From Acetispira formosa (nom. nud.) (lineage in GTDB: Bacteria; Desulfobacterota; Desulfarculia; Adiutricales; Adiutricaceae): 64,000 nt of DNA. The translations under genes were made by a program, and so were the position numbers. Below are positions 61,883 through 64,000 of the stretch, in pieces (the stretch's first letter is position 1; each line of letters opens with the position of its first letter). The stretch is taken from positions 434,001 through 498,000 of the forward strand of contig CP026657.1 of assembly GCA_023525915.1 (NCBI GenBank), given 5' to 3'. The notes beneath the pieces are model-generated. The model did not search any database. It saw only the letters and a program-made list of their open reading frames with translations, and was not told the origin of the DNA.

Positions 61883-62055
61883 CCAGGCCGGGCGGGCGAA
61901 AAATTTTCTGTAAGTCGCTCGTAATTTTGCTCCCCGGACGGGCACGGACAAACAAACTTCTAATGAAGCCACCCGGCCGGGAATCAGAGAAAATTACGAG
62001 CGATGTCAGAAATTTTTTCGCCCGCCCGGCCGGGTTTTACCTTTGCCCATCGCAC
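61883..62055 (-). repeat. Hairpin repeat, right copy (inverted)
   Basis: Read on the minus strand it has the same leader (GGCAAAGGTAAAACCCGG) and the same two loop blocks as the left copy. Its own stem is a roughly 42-bp imperfect inverted repeat (61886-61928 with 61990-62034), rich in CGGGCGGGCGAAAAA and unrelated in sequence to the left stem. The two copies face away from each other, forming a large inverted structure between ispG and the ntrY-like gene. Confidence 0.75.
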
Positions 62056-62142
62056 ATGACTGTCATGGGTTCGAACGGAAGAAAATTCCAAATGCGCTTG
62101 CCCTGTGATAGAATATCGGCACCTTAAAGTGGAGGAAAGACT

Positions 62143-64000
62143 TTGCTGGAAGATAATGGACTATCCCCGGCCCAGCGCCAGCGGAAAAATAAACTGGAAC
62201 GCTGGGCTATCGTACTGATAGCCGCCGCGCTTTTGGTGCTGACTCTCGTTCAGCGCGAAGTCATCAGCCTCGGCCCCGGATTTTCCGACAGCCAGGGACT
62301 GGTGGCCCTGGTCTCAATCAATGTCTCCGTCCTCCTGACCACCATCCTTCTGGTTCTCATCCTCCGCAGCCTTTATAGGATTTTTTTTGAAAAACACGGC
62401 TGGGGCTCACTCCAGACCAAAATGGTGATGTCCTTTATCAGCCTGTCCCTTTTGCCCACTCTTTTGATTTTTTATTATTCCTACCGGGTCATCATCAGCG
62501 GGCACGACCTGTGGTTCAGCCCCCAGATTGAAGAGGCCCTGGGCGACTCAATCAATCTCTCCGAAGCCGCTCTGACTATGGACAACAGCCTCCTGACCGC
62601 CTACGGCATAGACATTCTGGACGAACTGGAAGCCAGGCGCTACAATTCCTCAAACCGTTCGGCCCTGGCGACCGCCGCGCTTGGAGATTTCCTGGAATGG
62701 AGCCGTCGGCGCTATCACCTGACCAGCGTCGAGTTCTACGGGCCGGAGGGGCAATTGATTTCCAGAGGCGGCGACGCGAACCTGCCCCCCATTTACCATA
62801 GCTGGTTTGCCGGGCTGGAAGGCACTCCGCTGCCGTGGATAAATACCGTGGAAACCGACACCGGCGACCTGACCCGGCTGGCCTGGCCGGTCCGCTTTTC
62901 CGAATCCGGGCGCGAAGTGGAATTTTTGGGCTATCTGGTCATCGGCCGCCAGACCCTGGCCCCCATCCGCTCGCAGATAGAAGATGTTCGCCACGCCCTG
63001 GTCGGCTACAGCGACGCTCTGAAAGTGCAGCGGCCTTTCAGGGTCACCCAGCTCACGGCCTTGACGGCTATGACCATGCTGGCCGTTTTCATCTCGATGT
63101 GGATAGGCTCCCACCTGGCCCGTTCCCTGGCCCGGCCGGTGACCGACCTGGTGGAGGGCACCCGGAAAGTTGCGGCCGGGGATTGGGATTATGTGCTGAA
63201 TTCGCCAGGCGGCTCCAGCGAATTCGCGGATCTGGTAAAAGCTTTCAACCGCATGACCGGCGACCTCAAGGAACTGTATGTCGAACTGGACGCCCGCCGC
63301 CGCTTTGTGGAATCGGTGCTTAAAAACGTCTCCACCGGAGTGGTCATCCTCTCCACCGACGGCGCGGTGATTCACGCCAATCAGGCCGCCAGCCGCATTC
63401 TGGACGGCAAGGGCCAGGATGATGATTCAGAGGCTGAAGCCAGCCCGTCCGCCGACGGCGTGGAGTTCTATGTGGAGGCCCAGCCGGAACTGCCGCCCCC
63501 GCTGGCCGCCTTGGTGGAGGAAGTGGTCACCTCCCGCCACCCGGCCAGACGGGTGGTGGAGCGCCACATCCGCCTGAACATTGATGACGCTTTCATCAGC
63601 CTGAAAACCGGCCTGGCCCCCTTGCGCAATGAGGAGGGCGACCGGGTCGGCTATCTCATGACATTTGACGACCTGACCGAGCTGGAGCGGGCCCAGCGCC
63701 TGGCCGCCTGGCGGGAAGTGGCCCGCCGCATAGCCCATGAGGTCAAAAACCCTTTAACGCCCATTCAACTGTCGGCCCAGCGTCTGCGCCGCCGCTTCAG
63801 CGAGAGGCTGGCCGGGGAGAGCGACGCGGCCATATTTGAGGAATGCACCGACGTCATCATTCGCCAGGTGGAGGAAATGAAAGAACTGGTGGATGAATTT
63901 TCCCAGTTCGCCCGTCTGCCGGAGATCAAGCCGCGTCCCGGCGATTTTACCGCCTTTCTGGAAGACAGTTTAGTGCTGTTCCGTCAGGCCCATAAAAAGG
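62143..64000 (+). CDS. ntrY: NtrY-type sensor histidine kinase, 3' partial
   Basis: At least 619 residues, open at the window edge. The TTG at 62143 follows GGAGGAAAG at ideal spacing. Three or four membrane segments (ERWAIVLIAAALLVLTLV, VALVSINVSVLLTTILLVLIL in part, MVMSFISLSLLPTLLIFYY) precede an extracytoplasmic region. Then come another membrane helix (LTALTAMTMLAVFISMWIG), a HAMP segment (RPVTDLVEGTRKVAAGDWDY in part), a PAS domain and the histidine box AHEVKNPLTPIQLSAQRLR. This order matches NtrY-family kinases. The partner regulator gene probably lies to the right. Confidence 0.9.
   Translation, partial: MLEDNGLSPAQRQRKNKLERWAIVLIAAALLVLTLVQREVISLGPGFSDSQGLVALVSINVSVLLTTILLVLILRSLYRIFFEKHGWGSLQTKMVMSFISLSLLPTLLIFYYSYRVIISGHDLWFSPQIEEALGDSINLSEAALTMDNSLLTAYGIDILDELEARRYNSSNRSALATAALGDFLEWSRRRYHLTSVEFYGPEGQLISRGGDANLPPIYHSWFAGLEGTPLPWINTVETDTGDLTRLAWPVRFSESGREVEFLGYLVIGRQTLAPIRSQIEDVRHALVGYSDALKVQRPFRVTQLTALTAMTMLAVFISMWIGSHLARSLARPVTDLVEGTRKVAAGDWDYVLNSPGGSSEFADLVKAFNRMTGDLKELYVELDARRRFVESVLKNVSTGVVILSTDGAVIHANQAASRILDGKGQDDDSEAEASPSADGVEFYVEAQPELPPPLAALVEEVVTSRHPARRVVERHIRLNIDDAFISLKTGLAPLRNEEGDRVGYLMTFDDLTELERAQRLAAWREVARRIAHEVKNPLTPIQLSAQRLRRRFSERLAGESDAAIFEECTDVIIRQVEEMKELVDEFSQFARLPEIKPRPGDFTAFLEDSLVLFRQAHKK

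Noticed and set aside
1..64000. CRISPR array
   Set aside because: No series of regularly spaced direct repeats was seen; the repeats found are pairs or hairpins.

Overview
The window looks like accessory-rich chromosome of an anaerobic Gram-negative bacterium, most likely a member of the Desulfobacterota (former Deltaproteobacteria). The reasons are the core block ispG-proS-rsh-rlmN next to an NtrY-type kinase, an outer membrane implied by an autotransporter and a TonB-dependent receptor, an oxygen-independent haem-degrading radical SAM enzyme (ChuW/HutW type), and frequent TTG starts. The genus cannot be fixed from the sequence alone. Core genes and the haem cluster are GC-rich; many accessory genes are AT-rich.

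Layout. (1) 1-8.9 kb: plasmid/ICE-like block with a partial RepA-type ATPase, an IS3 transposase fossil, a Gp2/YfjJ-type protein, two small unknown genes and an orphan parB. Opposite to it runs an XRE regulator - autotransporter - glycine-zipper operon, and a second XRE gene diverges from it. (2) 9.2-16.9 kb: SNF2 helicase followed by a type III restriction-modification pair (mod, res), then a truncated L,D-transpeptidase. (3) 17.6-25.2 kb: Fic/VbhA toxin-antitoxin pair, then an operon of ERF recombinase, Cas4-like nuclease, MoxR-type ATPase, DUF3150 protein, VWA protein and zinc-ribbon glycine-zipper protein, then an RHH/Doc pair. (4) 25.3-28.5 kb: DUF4365 nuclease-like gene and an orphan Phd antitoxin whose toxin gene was broken by an IS630-family element. 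(5) 28.6-39.5 kb: LuxR-type regulator, exbB, exbD, tonB, hutW-like gene, TonB-dependent receptor, an ECF transporter (S, T, fused A-A') and a flavodoxin, a self-contained anaerobic haem acquisition and breakdown locus. (6) 39.5-54.5 kb: second accessory region with an IS5-derived MITE, a helicase-PLD protein, a Phd/PIN pair, a tRNA 3'-end remnant, a type I R-M operon preceded by a half-size S gene, and debris of an integrase and a prophage. (7) 54.8-64 kb: core block rlmN, rsh, proS, ispG (minus strand), a pair of inverted hairpin repeats, and the start of an ntrY-like kinase running off the window.

How it fits together. Regions 2, 3, 4 and 6 form a mobile-element and defence hotspot: two R-M systems, several toxin-antitoxin pairs and candidate defence genes mixed with eroded integration and transposition relics. 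The most interesting multi-gene unit of uncertain function is the ERF / Cas4-like / MoxR / DUF3150 / VWA operon, whose VWA protein also carries an HExxH-like motif. The haem locus is unusual in pairing an outer-membrane TonB system with an ECF importer instead of a classical haem ABC permease. The two oppositely oriented hairpins between ispG and ntrY keep the same loop but have different, self-complementary stems.
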